Source of the DNA: Actinomycetes bacterium
GTDB lineage: Bacteria; Actinomycetota; Actinomycetes; Mycobacteriales; Mycobacteriaceae
Length of the DNA stretch: 20,914 bases
Assembly: GCA_022600695.1 (NCBI GenBank)
Contig: JAHZJY010000154.1
Coordinates: forward strand, 1-20,914
Direction: 5' to 3'
The translations under genes and the position numbers were made by a program. Shown here piece by piece: positions 1 to 10,764 of this stretch. Each line of letters starts with the position of its first letter. Position 1 is the first letter of the stretch. The notes under the pieces are model-generated. The model was not told where the DNA came from. It saw only the letters and a program-made list of their open reading frames with translations, and made no database searches.

Positions 1-998
1 ATCCCCTGATGAAGAACGTCGAGCACCTCCGGATCCCAGGTCAGTGCCGTCTCCCAGTCGAGTCCGGCCTGGTCGGAGACGAAGATGCTGTGGGTGTCGT
101 CGAAGATCTGGCACCGCCGGTGCGGCAGTACCGGGTCACCGATATCGCGGGCCAGTGCGCTGTCCAGAGCCACCAGTCCGTCGTTGGGCCATACCGCCGG
201 GTTGGCCGGACCGGGTGCCTTGAACTTCGTGCCGGCGATCAGCATCACCGGAATTCGGTCCAGCACCCCGGACTGGAAGTCGTTCCAGCCGTTCCCGCCC
301 ATCAGGAAGGCCGTGTTCACCTCCCGCCCGAACCCGGCCATCCGTTGCGAAACAGCGGCTTTGAATTTGCGCATCCCGGCTTGGCAGAACTTGTCGCCCA
401 TGCATTCGGTCAGCCCGATGAGATCGTTGGCGTAGTCGGATAGGTAAGACCCTTGCCACGGCGTACCGATCGTCGTCAGCGAGCGCACGGCGACCGGGCT
501 GCCGGTGGTGGCCAGCACCCGAATCGCGGACCGCGAATACAGCCCGCCCATCGAATGCCCCACCAGATCGATATCGGTGACCCCCTTCTCATCGTGCAGC
601 CAGTTGATGAACCGGGCCAGATGTTCCCCGGCGGTGTCGATGCTGCCGGTGGAGTTGACCGTCATATTCTCCGGCAGGGTGACCGGGCAGACGCCGAACG
701 CCCCGAAGCCGGTCTGGTCGATGACCTGACCACGCCCGGCCATCGCCGGGGCGGTGTAGACGGTGTAGTCCTTCGACAACAGGGATTCCCGGATCGCGGT
801 GTTGGTGTTACCGGCCGCCAAACCGGTGGCGCAGGCCTGGTCATTGGTGGTGAACGGGCTGGTGGCGTCTTCGCCGGAGACCATCACCACCGCCGCGCCG
901 GACGGTCGCTGCTCGCCGTTTCCCAGTCCCCCCGAACATCCGCCCAGCAGCGACACCGTCGTCAACGCCGCGGCGCCCAGCGCCAGGAATTTACCCAT
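1..998 (-). CDS. Secreted lipoprotein alpha/beta-hydrolase (lipase/esterase-like), C-terminus cut off by the window edge
   Basis: This is a probable exported, lipid-anchored serine hydrolase. The ATG at 998 opens a short signal peptide ending in a lipobox (L-L-G-G-C, Cys21 as the lipidation site). The mature part carries the nucleophile elbow G-H-S-M-G-G with Ser149 as the likely catalytic serine. It is followed by a T-I-G-T-P-W-Q-G stretch typical of triacylglycerol-lipase-like enzymes, which usually forms part of the oxyanion/lid region. A late D-D-T-H-S motif near residue 310 could supply the catalytic histidine. About 332 residues are inside the window, with no stop before base 1. No in-frame start exists in the 17 bases up to trpS, so the start is well fixed. 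The substrate cannot be told from sequence. It is transcribed away from trpS and looks functionally unrelated to it. Confidence 0.85.
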   Translation of the reverse strand, partial: MGKFLALGAAALTTVSLLGGCSGGLGNGEQRPSGAAVVMVSGEDATSPFTTNDQACATGLAAGNTNTAIRESLLSKDYTVYTAPAMAGRGQVIDQTGFGAFGVCPVTLPENMTVNSTGSIDTAGEHLARFINWLHDEKGVTDIDLVGHSMGGLYSRSAIRVLATTGSPVAVRSLTTIGTPWQGSYLSDYANDLIGLTECMGDKFCQAGMRKFKAAVSQRMAGFGREVNTAFLMGGNGWNDFQSGVLDRIPVMLIAGTKFKAPGPANPAVWPNDGLVALDSALARDIGDPVLPHRRCQIFDDTHSIFVSDQAGLDWETALTWDPEVLDVLHQG

Positions 999-1000
999 GA

Positions 1001-2877
<1,877 letters not shown>

Positions 2878-4038
2878 AAATGATGATGGTGCCGACCACC
2901 GCGACGCCGACCCGCACCGGAAGTGCGTCGGCCGGCAGGATCGGCGCAGCCACCGGAGCGGCCTCCGGTCGCGGCGGGAGCAGCGACGGGTCGGGCTCGA
3001 TCAACGTGCCGATCGTGGTGCCCGGGGCGGTGGCGAAGCCGTAGTCCAGCAGCCGCACCGCCTGTTCCCACGGAGCGATGGGCTGGCGGGTGCCGCGCAG
3101 CAGCACCGCCACCAGTCGCCGTCCGTCGCGCTGGGCGGCACCGACGAAGGTCTGCCTGGCATCGTCGGTGAAACCGGTCTTACCGCCGAGGGCACCGGGA
3201 TAGTTGACCAGCAGCTTGTTGTCATTCTCGATCGGGTACGGCGGCTGGCCGTTGCTATCGGGGAACTGGTATTCCCGGGTGCGGGCGATATCGGCGAAGA
3301 TCGGGTTGTCGAACGCGTAGCGGAAGAACAGCCCGATATCGTAGGCCGATGTGCTCATACCCGGTCCGTCGAGGCCGGACGGGGTGGCCACCCGGGTATC
3401 GCGACCGCCGAGCTTGGAGGCCAGGACGTTGATCTTGCCGAGCGCGACATCCATGCCGCCGAGCGCCCCCGCCAGCGCATCCGCGGCGTCGTTGCCGGAG
3501 TACATCACCAGCCCGTGCAGCAGGTCGTTGACGCTGTAGCGGCCGCCCGGTTCCACGCCGACCTTCGTCCCCTCGGCGTTGGCATCCTCCTGGGAGCCGT
3601 CGATGATCCGGTTCAGCGGCAGCTCGTTGATGGCCGCCATCGCGGTCAGCACCTTGATGACGCTGGCGGGTCGGTGCCGGCCGTGCGGGTCGCGGGCGGC
3701 GATGATCTCGCCGGAGTCCAGGTCGGCGACCAGCCATGCCTCTGCGGAGACCTCGCCGGGCAGCGGCGGGGTGCCGGCGGCGACGATCACCCCGCAGCCG
3801 CTGAGTGCTTCGCCGCCGACCGGCGAGGCCGGCACCGGAAGCGGCTGCGGCGGATCGCCCACCTTGGGGATCTCCGAGGCATCCACCGCCGGCGGCGTGG
3901 ACACCTTGTACGGGCAATTGTTGGGGTCCTGGGCCGGGGCGGGGTCGGCCCCGGCGATTGCCGGCGCGGCCGCCATGAACAGTGCCGCTCCCGCCACGGC
4001 AGCCCGACGCAACGTCCTCAAGGTCGCCATGGGACTGC

Positions 4039-4044
4039 AGGTTA
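4039..4044 (-). promoter_or_regulatory. Possible leaderless -10 (TAACCT) for dacB1 overlapping the upstream stop codon
   Basis: On the minus strand TAACCT fits the mycobacterial TANNNT -10 and is followed by 8 bases and then the dacB1 ATG. Its TAA is the stop codon of the SMP-30-like gene. No SD is visible before dacB1. The match may be fortuitous because the TAA is needed anyway. Confidence 0.35.
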
Positions 4045-5079
4045 AGCGACGCCACCCTCCAAACCGGGGAGCCGCGCTGTGACGGGTGTGGTTATTGATG
4101 CAATCGCGGGATAGCCGATACTGGCCAGCCACAACCGGCCCCGGTGCTCTATGAGGCCGGTCACGACCCCGAAGTCCGGGCGTGTCATCCGCACGCCTGC
4201 GGTGGCGGCGCCGGTATCGGGATCGAATGCGACCGCCCACACCACCGATTCCATCTGCGGCTGCAGCCGGTCGGGTAGCCGCCAGATGAGTTTGCGAATC
4301 CAGGGGGCGCGGGGGGCCAGGAAATCCGCGGCCCGGTTGACCGGGGTGACCATGGCGCACCATATGCGGCCGTCCGATCCGGTCGAGATGTTGTCCGGCA
4401 TACCGGGCAGATGCTCGGCCAGTGGGGTCACCGTGGCGGTCCGCGGCCCGGTGAGCCAGAACTTGGACAGCCGGCGCCCCTGGGTCTCGGCGAATACCAG
4501 AGCGGAGTTGTCGGCGGTCAGGGTCAGACCGTTGGCGAAGTAGAGGTTGTCGAGCACCTGCACCACGTGTCCGTCCGGATCCCGGCGGAACAACCCGCCG
4601 TCGCCGCGCGCCTCGAAGATCGCCGCTTTGAAATGCCGGTAGCTGAACGTGGCGGTGGACTGGGTGAAAAAAATCGTGCCGTCCGGCAGTTCGACGACGT
4701 TCGAGCAGAAGGTCAACGCTCTGGCGTCGACCGCATCCACCAGTAACTCGATACTTCCGGTCGCCCGGTCCATCGCCAGCAGCCCGCCCGGACTGGAACA
4801 GATCAGCAGCCGTCCGTCCCGGCCCACCGTCAGGCCGAGCGGCCGCCCCTCGATCTGGCCTACCACCGTCACCGGACCGTCCGGGTCGATCCGCACGATC
4901 CGGCCGTCGATGAGACCGGTCCAGAGCATGCCGTCGGCGTCGACCACGATGTCCTCCGGCGCGTCGCCGGGCATCGGCACCACCTTCAGGTCCGCGGGCG
5001 GAAAGTCCGGCAGCGGCCGCACCGGCGGCGGCTCCCAGCGAACCGGGTCGATTCGCGGCCTGCCGCCCGGGGAACTCAC
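4042..5079 (-). CDS. SMP-30/strictosidine synthase-like six-bladed beta-propeller protein
   Basis: Probable member of the SMP-30/gluconolactonase/strictosidine-synthase-like superfamily (345 residues), whose members are calcium-dependent lactonases or esterases; the substrate is unknown. Repeating blade-like segments (D-G-x-[18 protein letters not shown]) run through the protein. Likely metal-binding positions are the Glu in P-E-D-I-V-V-D (near 42), the Asn in F-A-N-G-L-T-L and the [10 protein letters not shown] motif. No signal peptide is seen, so it is probably cytosolic. The start is GTG at 5079, overlapping the aminotransferase stop in a GTGA, which shows translational coupling. It sits between an aminotransferase and dacB1 in one operon. 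Involvement in amine or lactam metabolism is inference only. Confidence 0.85.
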   Translation of the reverse strand: MSSPGGRPRIDPVRWEPPPVRPLPDFPPADLKVVPMPGDAPEDIVVDADGMLWTGLIDGRIVRIDPDGPVTVVGQIEGRPLGLTVGRDGRLLICSSPGGLLAMDRATGSIELLVDAVDARALTFCSNVVELPDGTIFFTQSTATFSYRHFKAAIFEARGDGGLFRRDPDGHVVQVLDNLYFANGLTLTADNSALVFAETQGRRLSKFWLTGPRTATVTPLAEHLPGMPDNISTGSDGRIWCAMVTPVNRAADFLAPRAPWIRKLIWRLPDRLQPQMESVVWAVAFDPDTGAATAGVRMTRPDFGVVTGLIEHRGRLWLASIGYPAIASITTPVTARLPGLEGGVA

Positions 5080-6458
5080 AACAGCCGGCCGGCCTCGGCA
5101 AGCACCCGGTGCAGGATCTGGTAGATCTCGTCGAACTCCGCGGGGCCGCTGATCAGCGGCGGGGCCAGCTGGACCACGGGGTCGCCGCGGTCGTCGGCCC
5201 GGCAGTACAGACCGGCCTCGAACAGGGCGGCCGACAGGAAGCTGCGCAGCAGTCGCTCGCTCTCGTCGGCATCGAAGGTCTCCCGGGTCTGCTTGTCCTT
5301 GACCAGTTCGATGCCGTAGAAGAAGCCCTCGCCCCGAACATCGCCGACGATCGGCAGCTCCAGCAACTGCTCCAGGGTGGATCGGAAGACCGGTGCGTTG
5401 GTCTTGACGTGCTCGGTGATGCCCTCGCTCTCGAAGAGATCCAGATTGGCCAGCGCGACGGCCGCCGAGACCGGATGGCCGCCGAAGGTGTAGCCGTGCC
5501 CGAAGGTGGTCTTACCGTCGTTGAACGGCTCGAAGAGCCGGTCGGAGGCGATCATCGCCCCGATGGGGGAGTATCCCGAGCTCATCCCCTTCGCGCAGGT
5601 GATGATATCCGGGATGTAGCCGAAATCATTGCAGGCGAAGATCGAACCGATACGGCCGAAGGCGCAGATGGTTTCGTCGGAGACCAGCAGCACGTCGTAC
5701 TCATCGCAGATCTCGCGGACCCGTTCGAAGTACCCGGGCGGCGGGGGGAAGCAACCGCCGGCGTTCTGCACCGGTTCCAGGAACACCGCGGCGACGGTGT
5801 CCGGTCCCTCGAACTCGATGGCCTCGGCGATCCGGTCCGCGCAGTACTGACCCCAGGCTTTGATATCGGTGTCGAACGGTTCCGGCGCCCGATAGAAGTT
5901 GGTGTTGGGTACCCGGAAACCGCCCGGCGTCAGCGGCTCGAACGGTTTCTTGAAGTCCGGCAGGCCGGTGATGGCGAGCGCGCCCTGCGGGGTGCCGTGG
6001 TAGGCGATGGCCCGTGAGATCACCTTGTACTTACCCGGTTTGCCGGTCAGCTTGAAGTACTGTTTGGCCAGTTTCCACGCACTCTCCACGGCCTCGCCGC
6101 CGCCGGTGGTGAAGAACACGCGGTTCAGATCCCCGGGAGCGTAACCGGCCAACCGCTCTGCCAGTTCGATCGCGGGCGGGGTGGCGTAGGACCACAGAGG
6201 GAAGAACTCGAGAGTCTCGGCCTGTCGTGCGCCGGCGGCGGCGAGGTCGCTGCGGCCGTGTCCGACCTGAACGACGAACAGCCCGGACAGCCCGTCGAAG
6301 TAGCGCTTGCCGCGGCTGTCCCAGATGTACACGCCCTCGCCGCGGGTGATGATCGGCGGAGTCATCCCCTTGCCGTGCCGGGCGAAGTGACCCCACAGGT
6401 GGCGGTCGGCTTTCGCGCCCAGTTCCGTAGTCATGTCGTGCTCGGCGGATAGTGTCAT
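5076..6458 (-). CDS. Class III (omega) PLP-dependent aminotransferase
   Basis: Pyridoxal-phosphate-dependent aminotransferase of the class III/omega family (commonly named aspartate aminotransferase family protein; resembles M. tuberculosis Rv3329 from memory). It probably moves an amino group from a terminal amine such as putrescine, GABA, beta-alanine or lysine to a keto acid; the amine is not determined. Seen in the 460 residues: G-L-S-G-L-F near the N-terminus, T-T-G-G-G-E-A-V-E (PLP phosphate), the A-Y-H-G-T motif, [21 protein letters not shown] (Asp binding the pyridine N), and C-A-K-G-M-S-S-G-Y with Lys290 as the Schiff-base lysine. The ATG at 6458 is chosen because it overlaps the Lrp stop (ATGA) and has GGGGAA just upstream. 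A TTG 12 bases earlier is possible but unlikely. Confidence 0.93.
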   Translation of the reverse strand: MTLSAEHDMTTELGAKADRHLWGHFARHGKGMTPPIITRGEGVYIWDSRGKRYFDGLSGLFVVQVGHGRSDLAAAGARQAETLEFFPLWSYATPPAIELAERLAGYAPGDLNRVFFTTGGGEAVESAWKLAKQYFKLTGKPGKYKVISRAIAYHGTPQGALAITGLPDFKKPFEPLTPGGFRVPNTNFYRAPEPFDTDIKAWGQYCADRIAEAIEFEGPDTVAAVFLEPVQNAGGCFPPPPGYFERVREICDEYDVLLVSDETICAFGRIGSIFACNDFGYIPDIITCAKGMSSGYSPIGAMIASDRLFEPFNDGKTTFGHGYTFGGHPVSAAVALANLDLFESEGITEHVKTNAPVFRSTLEQLLELPIVGDVRGEGFFYGIELVKDKQTRETFDADESERLLRSFLSAALFEAGLYCRADDRGDPVVQLAPPLISGPAEFDEIYQILHRVLAEAGRLL

Positions 6459-6943
6459 CGTGTTCCCCAATTATATTGTTGTTTAACGAGTTTCAGATAT
6501 ACAAGAGTTTCGGTGGACGCCACTCCGGGGACCGCGCGGATCTGCGTATTGAGCAGTTCCAGCAGCTCGGCGTCGTCGGAACAGACCACCTCGACAATCG
6601 CGTCGAATGTCCCGGCGGTCAGCACGACATAGTCCACCGCGTTGATTCTGGAGAGCCGCTCGGCGACCTTGGTGGCATCTCCCTGGCAGCGGACCCCGAC
6701 CATGGCCTGCCGGGAGAAGCCCAGTTGCATCGGGTCGGTGACCGCGACGATCTGGATGACACCGGCGTCGACGAGCCGCTGCACGCGCTGTCGAACCGCG
6801 GCCTCCGACAGCCCGACGGCCTTGCCGATGGCGGCATAGGACCGCCGACCGTCCTGCTGGAGTTTCTCGATGATGGCTTTGGCCATCTCGTCAAGTTGGG
6901 CCGGGCCGTTCGGACCGGGCCTGACGGCGCGCAAATCACGCAT
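6455..6943 (-). CDS. Lrp/AsnC-family transcriptional regulator
   Basis: Feast/famine-type regulator of 162 residues. The N-terminal winged helix-turn-helix covers roughly residues 18-65 (I-I-E-K-L-Q-Q-D-G-R-R-S-Y-A-A-I-G then L-S-E-A-A-V-R-Q-R-V-Q-R-L). The C-terminal RAM/AsnC ligand-binding domain runs from about 75 to the end. It is the first gene of an operon with the aminotransferase, overlapping it by four bases, so it most likely senses an amino acid or amine and controls its own operon. The frame stays open upstream to 7099, but that extension is Arg/Cys-rich, non-homologous in character and antisense to the aldehyde dehydrogenase remnant, so the ATG at 6943 is preferred. Confidence 0.93.
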   Translation of the reverse strand: MRDLRAVRPGPNGPAQLDEMAKAIIEKLQQDGRRSYAAIGKAVGLSEAAVRQRVQRLVDAGVIQIVAVTDPMQLGFSRQAMVGVRCQGDATKVAERLSRINAVDYVVLTAGTFDAIVEVVCSDDAELLELLNTQIRAVPGVASTETLVYLKLVKQQYNWGTR

Positions 6944-6950
6944 GACGTTG

Positions 6951-6956
6951 ATTGTG
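6951..6956 (-). promoter_or_regulatory. Candidate -10 (CACAAT) for the Lrp operon, leaderless spacing
   Basis: On the minus strand CACAAT is followed by 7 bases and then the ATG of the Lrp gene, and no SD is visible in that gap. A TTGCCT 18 bases upstream of the hexamer could serve as a -35. The first base of the -10 is C instead of T, so the call is tentative. Confidence 0.35.
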
Positions 6957-7010
6957 CACGGAATTCGTTGTTCCAGGCAAAGAAAGTGACGGAATGCGTA
7001 GCGTCGGCGA

Positions 7011-7319
7011 GTGATTGCGAGTAGCTGGATTGACGGCCCGGTGCTGACCGCGCGGCGGCATGACGGAGACGAGGACGCCCTGCGACAGGCGAATGACACC
7101 CGCTACGGACTGGCCGCCTCGGCCTGGACCCGGGACGTTTACCGCGCCCAGCGCGCAGCCCGGGAGATCAAGGCCGGATGCGGTCTGGGCGCATCCGGGT
7201 TCGGTAAGGACATGTCGGACTACTCCTTCGATGAGTACCTGACCGTCAAACACGTGACGAGCGATATCACCGGTGTCGCCGAAAAGGACTGGCATCGAAC
7301 GGTATTCCGGTTGCGTTGA
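7011..7319 (+). pseudogene. Aldehyde dehydrogenase remnant (C-terminal fragment with an internal deletion)
   Basis: The 102-codon frame matches only the last quarter of NAD-dependent aldehyde dehydrogenases of the gamma-aminobutyraldehyde/betaine aldehyde type: G-P-V-L-T, then D-E-D-A-L-R-Q-A-N-D-T-R-Y-G-L-A-A-S, W-T-R-D, R-A-A-R-E-I-K-A-G-C, A-S-G-F-G-K-D-M-S and a typical K-D-W-H-R-T-V-F end. The first ~370 residues, with the NAD site and the catalytic Cys and Glu, are missing. In family members about 16 residues (N-D-H-I-P to E-M-P-H-G) lie between K-A-G-C and the G-x-x-A-S-G block, and here they are absent without frame loss. It cannot be an active dehydrogenase. Clear homology starts near 7035; the GTG at 7011 is only the first possible start. 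Its position, divergent from Lrp-aminotransferase, suggests the lost second step of amine oxidation. Confidence 0.85.
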
Positions 7320-7334
7320 ACGTCGGGCGTGCCG

Positions 7335-8126
7335 TCAGCGGGCGAATATAAGCGCCCGCTTGACCTCCTGGATGGCCTTCGTGACCTCGATCCCGCGTGG
7401 GCAGGCATCGGTGCAGTTGAACGTGGTGCGGCAGCGCCACACCCCGTCGACCTCGTTGAGGATCTCCAACCGTTCGGCGGCACCCTCGTCGCGGCTGTCG
7501 AAGATGAACCGGTGGGCGTTGACGATGGCCGCCGGCCCGAAATAGCTGCCGTCGTTCCAGAACACCGGACAACTGGTGGTGCAGCAGGCGCACAGGATGC
7601 ATTTGGTGGTGTCGTCGTAACGGGCGCGGTCGGCCTGGCTCTGGATGCGTTCCCGGGTCGGCGGGTTGCCGTTGTTGATCAGGTAGGGCTTCACCGCGCG
7701 GAAGGCGTCGAAGAACGGCTCCATGTCCACCACCAGATCCTTCTCCACGGGCAGCCCGCGGATCGGCTCGATGGTCACGGTGAGCGGTTTGCCCTCCTTC
7801 GGGAGCAGATCGCGCATGAGAACCTTGCACGCCAGCCGATTGACGCCGTTGACGCGCATGGCGTCCGAGCCGCATACCCCGTGCGCGCAGGACCGGCGCA
7901 GGGTCAGCGTCCCGTCCAGATAGTTCTTCGCGTACGAAATCAGGTTGAGCAACCGGTCGCTGGGCAGGCAGGGAACCCGGAAGCTCTGCCAGCCACCGGA
8001 GTCGGCGTAGCGGTCCGGGTTCTCCGGGTCGAAGCGGGCGATCTTCAGGGTCACCATCACCGCGCCCGGCGGGACGGGCGGCAGCGGCGGATCGCCGGCC
8101 TCTGCGGTGTCGACCACTGCTGTCAT
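7335..8126 (-). CDS. sdhB: Succinate dehydrogenase iron-sulfur subunit
   Basis: Electron-transfer subunit of membrane-bound succinate dehydrogenase (complex II), passing electrons from the FAD of SdhA through three Fe-S clusters to menaquinone. The 263 residues show the plant-type ferredoxin domain with 2Fe-2S ligands Cys80, Cys85, Asp88 and Cys100; an Asp at the third position also occurs in E. coli SdhB. The C-terminal domain has C-I-L-C-A-C-C-T-T-S-C-P (Cys176, 179, 182, 186) and a later group at Cys232, Cys238 and Cys242 for the 4Fe-4S and 3Fe-4S centres. The start overlaps the sdhA stop in TGATG, so translation is coupled. It is the last gene of the operon and ends 15 bases from the convergent aldehyde dehydrogenase remnant. 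Confidence 0.97.
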   Translation of the reverse strand: MTAVVDTAEAGDPPLPPVPPGAVMVTLKIARFDPENPDRYADSGGWQSFRVPCLPSDRLLNLISYAKNYLDGTLTLRRSCAHGVCGSDAMRVNGVNRLACKVLMRDLLPKEGKPLTVTIEPIRGLPVEKDLVVDMEPFFDAFRAVKPYLINNGNPPTRERIQSQADRARYDDTTKCILCACCTTSCPVFWNDGSYFGPAAIVNAHRFIFDSRDEGAAERLEILNEVDGVWRCRTTFNCTDACPRGIEVTKAIQEVKRALIFAR

Positions 8127-9880
8127 CAGTATTTACGCTCCATCGGCTCGTAGCGGGTCTGGACGACAGGTTTGTAGTCCAACCGGATATCGCTCAGCAG
8201 GTCGGATCCCTCTTTGTAGGCCATGGTGTGGCGCATGTAGTTGGTGTCGTCGCGATGCGGGTAGTCCTCGCGGGCGTGCCCGCCGCGGGACTCCTTGCGG
8301 TTGAGCGCGCTGGCCACCGTGACCTCCGCCAGTTCCAGCAGGAAGCCCAGTTCGATGGCCTCGAGCAGGTCGCTGTTGTAGCGCTTTCCCTTGTCGTGCA
8401 CCGAAATCCGGGAGTACCGCTCCTTGAGCGCGTGGATATCGGTGAGCGCCTGTTTGAGGGTCTCCTCGGTGCGGAACACCGCCGCGTTGTTGTCCATCGA
8501 CTGCTGGAGTTCACCGCGGATGTCGGCGACCCGTTCGTTACCGTGCTCCGAGAGGATGTCGGACACCCAGTTGACGACCATGCCGGCCGGCTCGGGCGGC
8601 AGATCGACATGGGGGTTACCGAGTGCATAGTAGGCGGCAGCGAGCCCGGCCCGGCGGCCGAAGACGTTGATGTCCAGCAGCGAGTTGGTGCCGAGTCGGT
8701 TGGCGCCGTGCACCGACACGCAGGCGCATTCGCCGGCCGCGTACAGCCCGGGCACCACGTTGGTGCTGTCGCGAAGGACCTGACCGATCACCGTGGTGGG
8801 AATACCGCCCATGACGTAGTGGCAGGTGGGGTAGACCGGCACCAGTTCGGTGACCGGGTCGACGCCGAGGTAGGTGCGGGCGAACTCGGTGATATCGGGA
8901 AGTTTGGCCTCCAGCACATCCGCACCGAGGTGCCGGACGTCGATGTAGACGTAGTCCTTGTTCGGTCCGGCACCGCGGCCCTCGAGAACCTCGAGCACCA
9001 TCGAGCGGGCGACGATATCGCGGGGGGCCAAGTCGACGATCGTCGGCGCGTAGCGCTCCATGAAACGCTCGCCCTCGCCGTTGAGGAGCCGACCGCCCTC
9101 GCCGCGTACCGCTTCGGAGATGAGGATCCCGAGCCCGGCCAGCCCGGTCGGGTGGAACTGGTGGAACTCCATATCCTCCAGCGGGAGGCCCTTACGGAAG
9201 ACGATACCCAGGCCGTCCCCGGTGAGGGTGTGAGCGTTGGAGGTGGTCTTGTACATCCGGCCGGACCCGCCGGTGGCCAGCACGATGGCCTTCGCATGGA
9301 AGACGTGGATATCGCCGGTGGCCAGTTCGTAGGTGACCACACCGGTGGCCACCGGTCCGCGCGGCGTCTCGGTGAGCACCAGGTCCAGGGCGTAGAACTC
9401 GTTGAAGAACTCCACGTTGTGCTTGACGCAGTTCTGATAGAGCGTCTGCAGGATCATGTGACCGGTGCGGTCGGCGGCATAGCAGGCCCGTCGCACCGGG
9501 GCCTTGCCGTGGTCACGGGTGTGGCCGCCGAACCGGCGCTGGTCGATGCGCCCCTCCGGGGTGCGGTTGAACGGCATGCCCATCTTCTCGAGGTCCAGCA
9601 CCGCGTCGATGGCTTCTTTGCACATGATCTCGACGGCGTCCTGATCGGCCAGGTAGTCCCCGCCCTTGACGGTGTCGAAGGTGTGCCACTCCCAGTTGTC
9701 CTCTTCGACATTGGCCAACGCGGCGCACATCCCGCCCTGGGCGGCACCGGTGTGACTGCGGGTCGGATACAGCTTGGTCAGAACGGCGGTCCGTGCCCGC
9801 GGTCCGGCCTCGACGGCGGCCCGCATACCGGCGCCGCCGGCTCCGACGATGACGACGTCATAGCGGTGTTCGGTGATCAT
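8126..9880 (-). CDS. sdhA: Succinate dehydrogenase flavoprotein subunit
   Basis: Catalytic subunit of complex II, oxidising succinate to fumarate on the cytoplasmic face. It is 584 residues, a normal length. The N-terminus has the FAD dinucleotide fold (D-V-V-I-V-G-A-G-G-A-G, 8-18) and R-S-H-T-G-A-A-Q-G-G with His43 as the expected site of covalent FAD attachment. Substrate and active-site signatures include F-H-Q-F-H-P-T-G, the S-E-A-V-R-G-E-G-G loop with its catalytic Arg, H-Y-V-M-G-G-I and A-G-E-C-A-C-V-S-V-H-G-A-N-R-L-G. The ATG is preceded by a strong GGGAGGG SD and lies 9 bases after sdhD. This set corresponds to the Sdh2-type enzyme of mycobacteria (Rv3316-Rv3319). Confidence 0.98.
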   Translation of the reverse strand: MITEHRYDVVIVGAGGAGMRAAVEAGPRARTAVLTKLYPTRSHTGAAQGGMCAALANVEEDNWEWHTFDTVKGGDYLADQDAVEIMCKEAIDAVLDLEKMGMPFNRTPEGRIDQRRFGGHTRDHGKAPVRRACYAADRTGHMILQTLYQNCVKHNVEFFNEFYALDLVLTETPRGPVATGVVTYELATGDIHVFHAKAIVLATGGSGRMYKTTSNAHTLTGDGLGIVFRKGLPLEDMEFHQFHPTGLAGLGILISEAVRGEGGRLLNGEGERFMERYAPTIVDLAPRDIVARSMVLEVLEGRGAGPNKDYVYIDVRHLGADVLEAKLPDITEFARTYLGVDPVTELVPVYPTCHYVMGGIPTTVIGQVLRDSTNVVPGLYAAGECACVSVHGANRLGTNSLLDINVFGRRAGLAAAYYALGNPHVDLPPEPAGMVVNWVSDILSEHGNERVADIRGELQQSMDNNAAVFRTEETLKQALTDIHALKERYSRISVHDKGKRYNSDLLEAIELGFLLELAEVTVASALNRKESRGGHAREDYPHRDDTNYMRHTMAYKEGSDLLSDIRLDYKPVVQTRYEPMERKY

Positions 9881-9889
9881 CGGCCCTCC

Positions 9890-10321
9890 CTAGATGTTCG
9901 GGTTGAAGGTCAGCAGTGTGTAGGTGCCGACGACCAGGACCAGCACCATGGACGTGGCCAGCAGCGAGTTGAGCCAGAACCGGGTCGAGTCCTTGCGCGC
10001 GTAGTCGGCGATGATCGTGCGCATTCCGTTGCCGCCGTGCAGTTGTGCCAGCCACAGCATGGCCAGGTCCCAGATCTGCCAGAACGGCGAAGCCCAGCGC
10101 TGGGCGACGTAGTTGAAGTCGATCCGATAGACGCCGTTCTGCCACATCAGTCCGATGAACAGGTGGCCGATGACCAGGAACACCAGCACCACACCCGAGA
10201 ACCGCATGAACAACCAGGCGTACTTCTCGAAGTTGGTGATCCCGCCGCGCCGTGGTGAGCGGGGGCTGTCCAGGCCGGCGGGGTGGTCGTGGCTACGGGT
10301 AACGACCGGGGCGGGCCTCAC
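9890..10321 (-). CDS. sdhD: Succinate dehydrogenase membrane anchor subunit SdhD
   Basis: Hydrophobic anchor subunit of complex II, 143 residues. The N-terminal ~35 residues are polar (P-R-S-P-R-R-G-G-I-T-N-F-E-K-Y-A), followed by three membrane segments. The first carries R-F-S-G and a G-H-L-F-I-G histidine that could bind heme b, and the second an L-A-Q-L-H-G-G-N-G-M-R-T pattern typical of the family. The start is GTG at 10321, overlapping the sdhC stop as GTGA, in line with the packed sdhC-D-A-B order. No ATG is available before the conserved part, so the GTG is well supported. Confidence 0.93.
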   Translation of the reverse strand: MRPAPVVTRSHDHPAGLDSPRSPRRGGITNFEKYAWLFMRFSGVVLVFLVIGHLFIGLMWQNGVYRIDFNYVAQRWASPFWQIWDLAMLWLAQLHGGNGMRTIIADYARKDSTRFWLNSLLATSMVLVLVVGTYTLLTFNPNI

Positions 10322-10734
10322 AGGAACCGCTCCGCCATGTGCATGCCGATGACCACGGTGGCCGGGACCATGACCACCAGCCAGATTCCGGCCACCGCCC
10401 ACAGCATCTGCCGTTGGTGGCGGGGGCCCTGCCACCAGAAGTCGACCAGGATCACCCGCAAGCCGTTGAGGGCGTGGAACAGGACGCAGGCCACCAGGCC
10501 CAGTTCCATCAGACCCACGATCGGGGTCTTGTAGGTCTCGACGACCGCGTTGTAGGCCTCCGGGCTGACCCGGACCAGCGCGGTGTCCATGACGTGGACG
10601 AACAGGAAGAAGAACACCGTGGCCCCGGTGATCCGGTGCAGCACCCAGGACCACATCCCGGGGTCGCCGCGGTAATACGTTCTGCGGCGCCGCGGTGACA
10701 CCTGCGTCGCTGTGCTCATTGCCGCTGTGCTCAT
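10318..10734 (-). CDS. sdhC: Succinate dehydrogenase cytochrome b556 subunit SdhC
   Basis: First gene of the sdhCDAB operon, encoding the other membrane anchor (138 residues, three transmembrane helices). The signature [20 protein letters not shown] is followed by [13 protein letters not shown], and a second conserved histidine lies in L-F-H-A-L-N-G-L-R; these histidines and arginine fit heme b and quinone binding. Two in-frame ATGs (10734 and 10719) exist because the first five codons are nearly duplicated. The first is preferred, since only it has a GGAGG 6 bases upstream. The gene diverges from add across a 140-base control region. Confidence 0.95.
   Translation of the reverse strand: MSTAAMSTATQVSPRRRRTYYRGDPGMWSWVLHRITGATVFFFLFVHVMDTALVRVSPEAYNAVVETYKTPIVGLMELGLVACVLFHALNGLRVILVDFWWQGPRHQRQMLWAVAGIWLVVMVPATVVIGMHMAERFL
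10705..10734 (-). repeat. Tandem 15-base duplication at the sdhC start codon
   Basis: The first ten codons are two near copies of a five-codon unit reading M-S-T-A-A/T, the ATGAGCACAGCG part being identical. The result is two in-frame ATGs. Probably a recent slippage or duplication. Confidence 0.8.
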
Positions 10735-10740
10735 TGCCGG

Positions 10741-10745
10741 CCTCC
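10741..10745 (-). promoter_or_regulatory. Ribosome binding site of sdhC (GGAGG)
   Basis: GGAGG on the minus strand lies 6 bases before the ATG at 10734 and decides between the two in-frame sdhC ATGs. The second ATG has no purine-rich site at a suitable distance. Confidence 0.75.
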
Positions 10746-10764
10746 GGGTTGGAACTTTGCACAG

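Noticed and set aside
6459..6470. TTG start for the aminotransferase 12 bases upstream
   Set aside because: The ATG at 6458 has an SD (GGGGAA) and the ATGA overlap with the Lrp stop.
6455..6500. AT-rich patch that might mark an insertion or attachment site
   Set aside because: It is explained by Lys/Gln/Tyr/Asn codons at the C-terminus of the Lrp protein; no repeats or integrase genes are near.
6944..7099. N-terminal extension of the Lrp regulator by 52 codons
   Set aside because: It is Arg/Cys/Ser-rich, lies antisense to the aldehyde dehydrogenase remnant, and would abolish the promoter gap; the Lrp fold starts after the ATG at 6943.
8228..10258. A long plus-strand open frame (676 codons) opposite sdhA and sdhD
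   Set aside because: It is the antisense shadow of strongly conserved sdhA; its composition (V/G/H/D/R-rich) matches no family and arises from high G+C.
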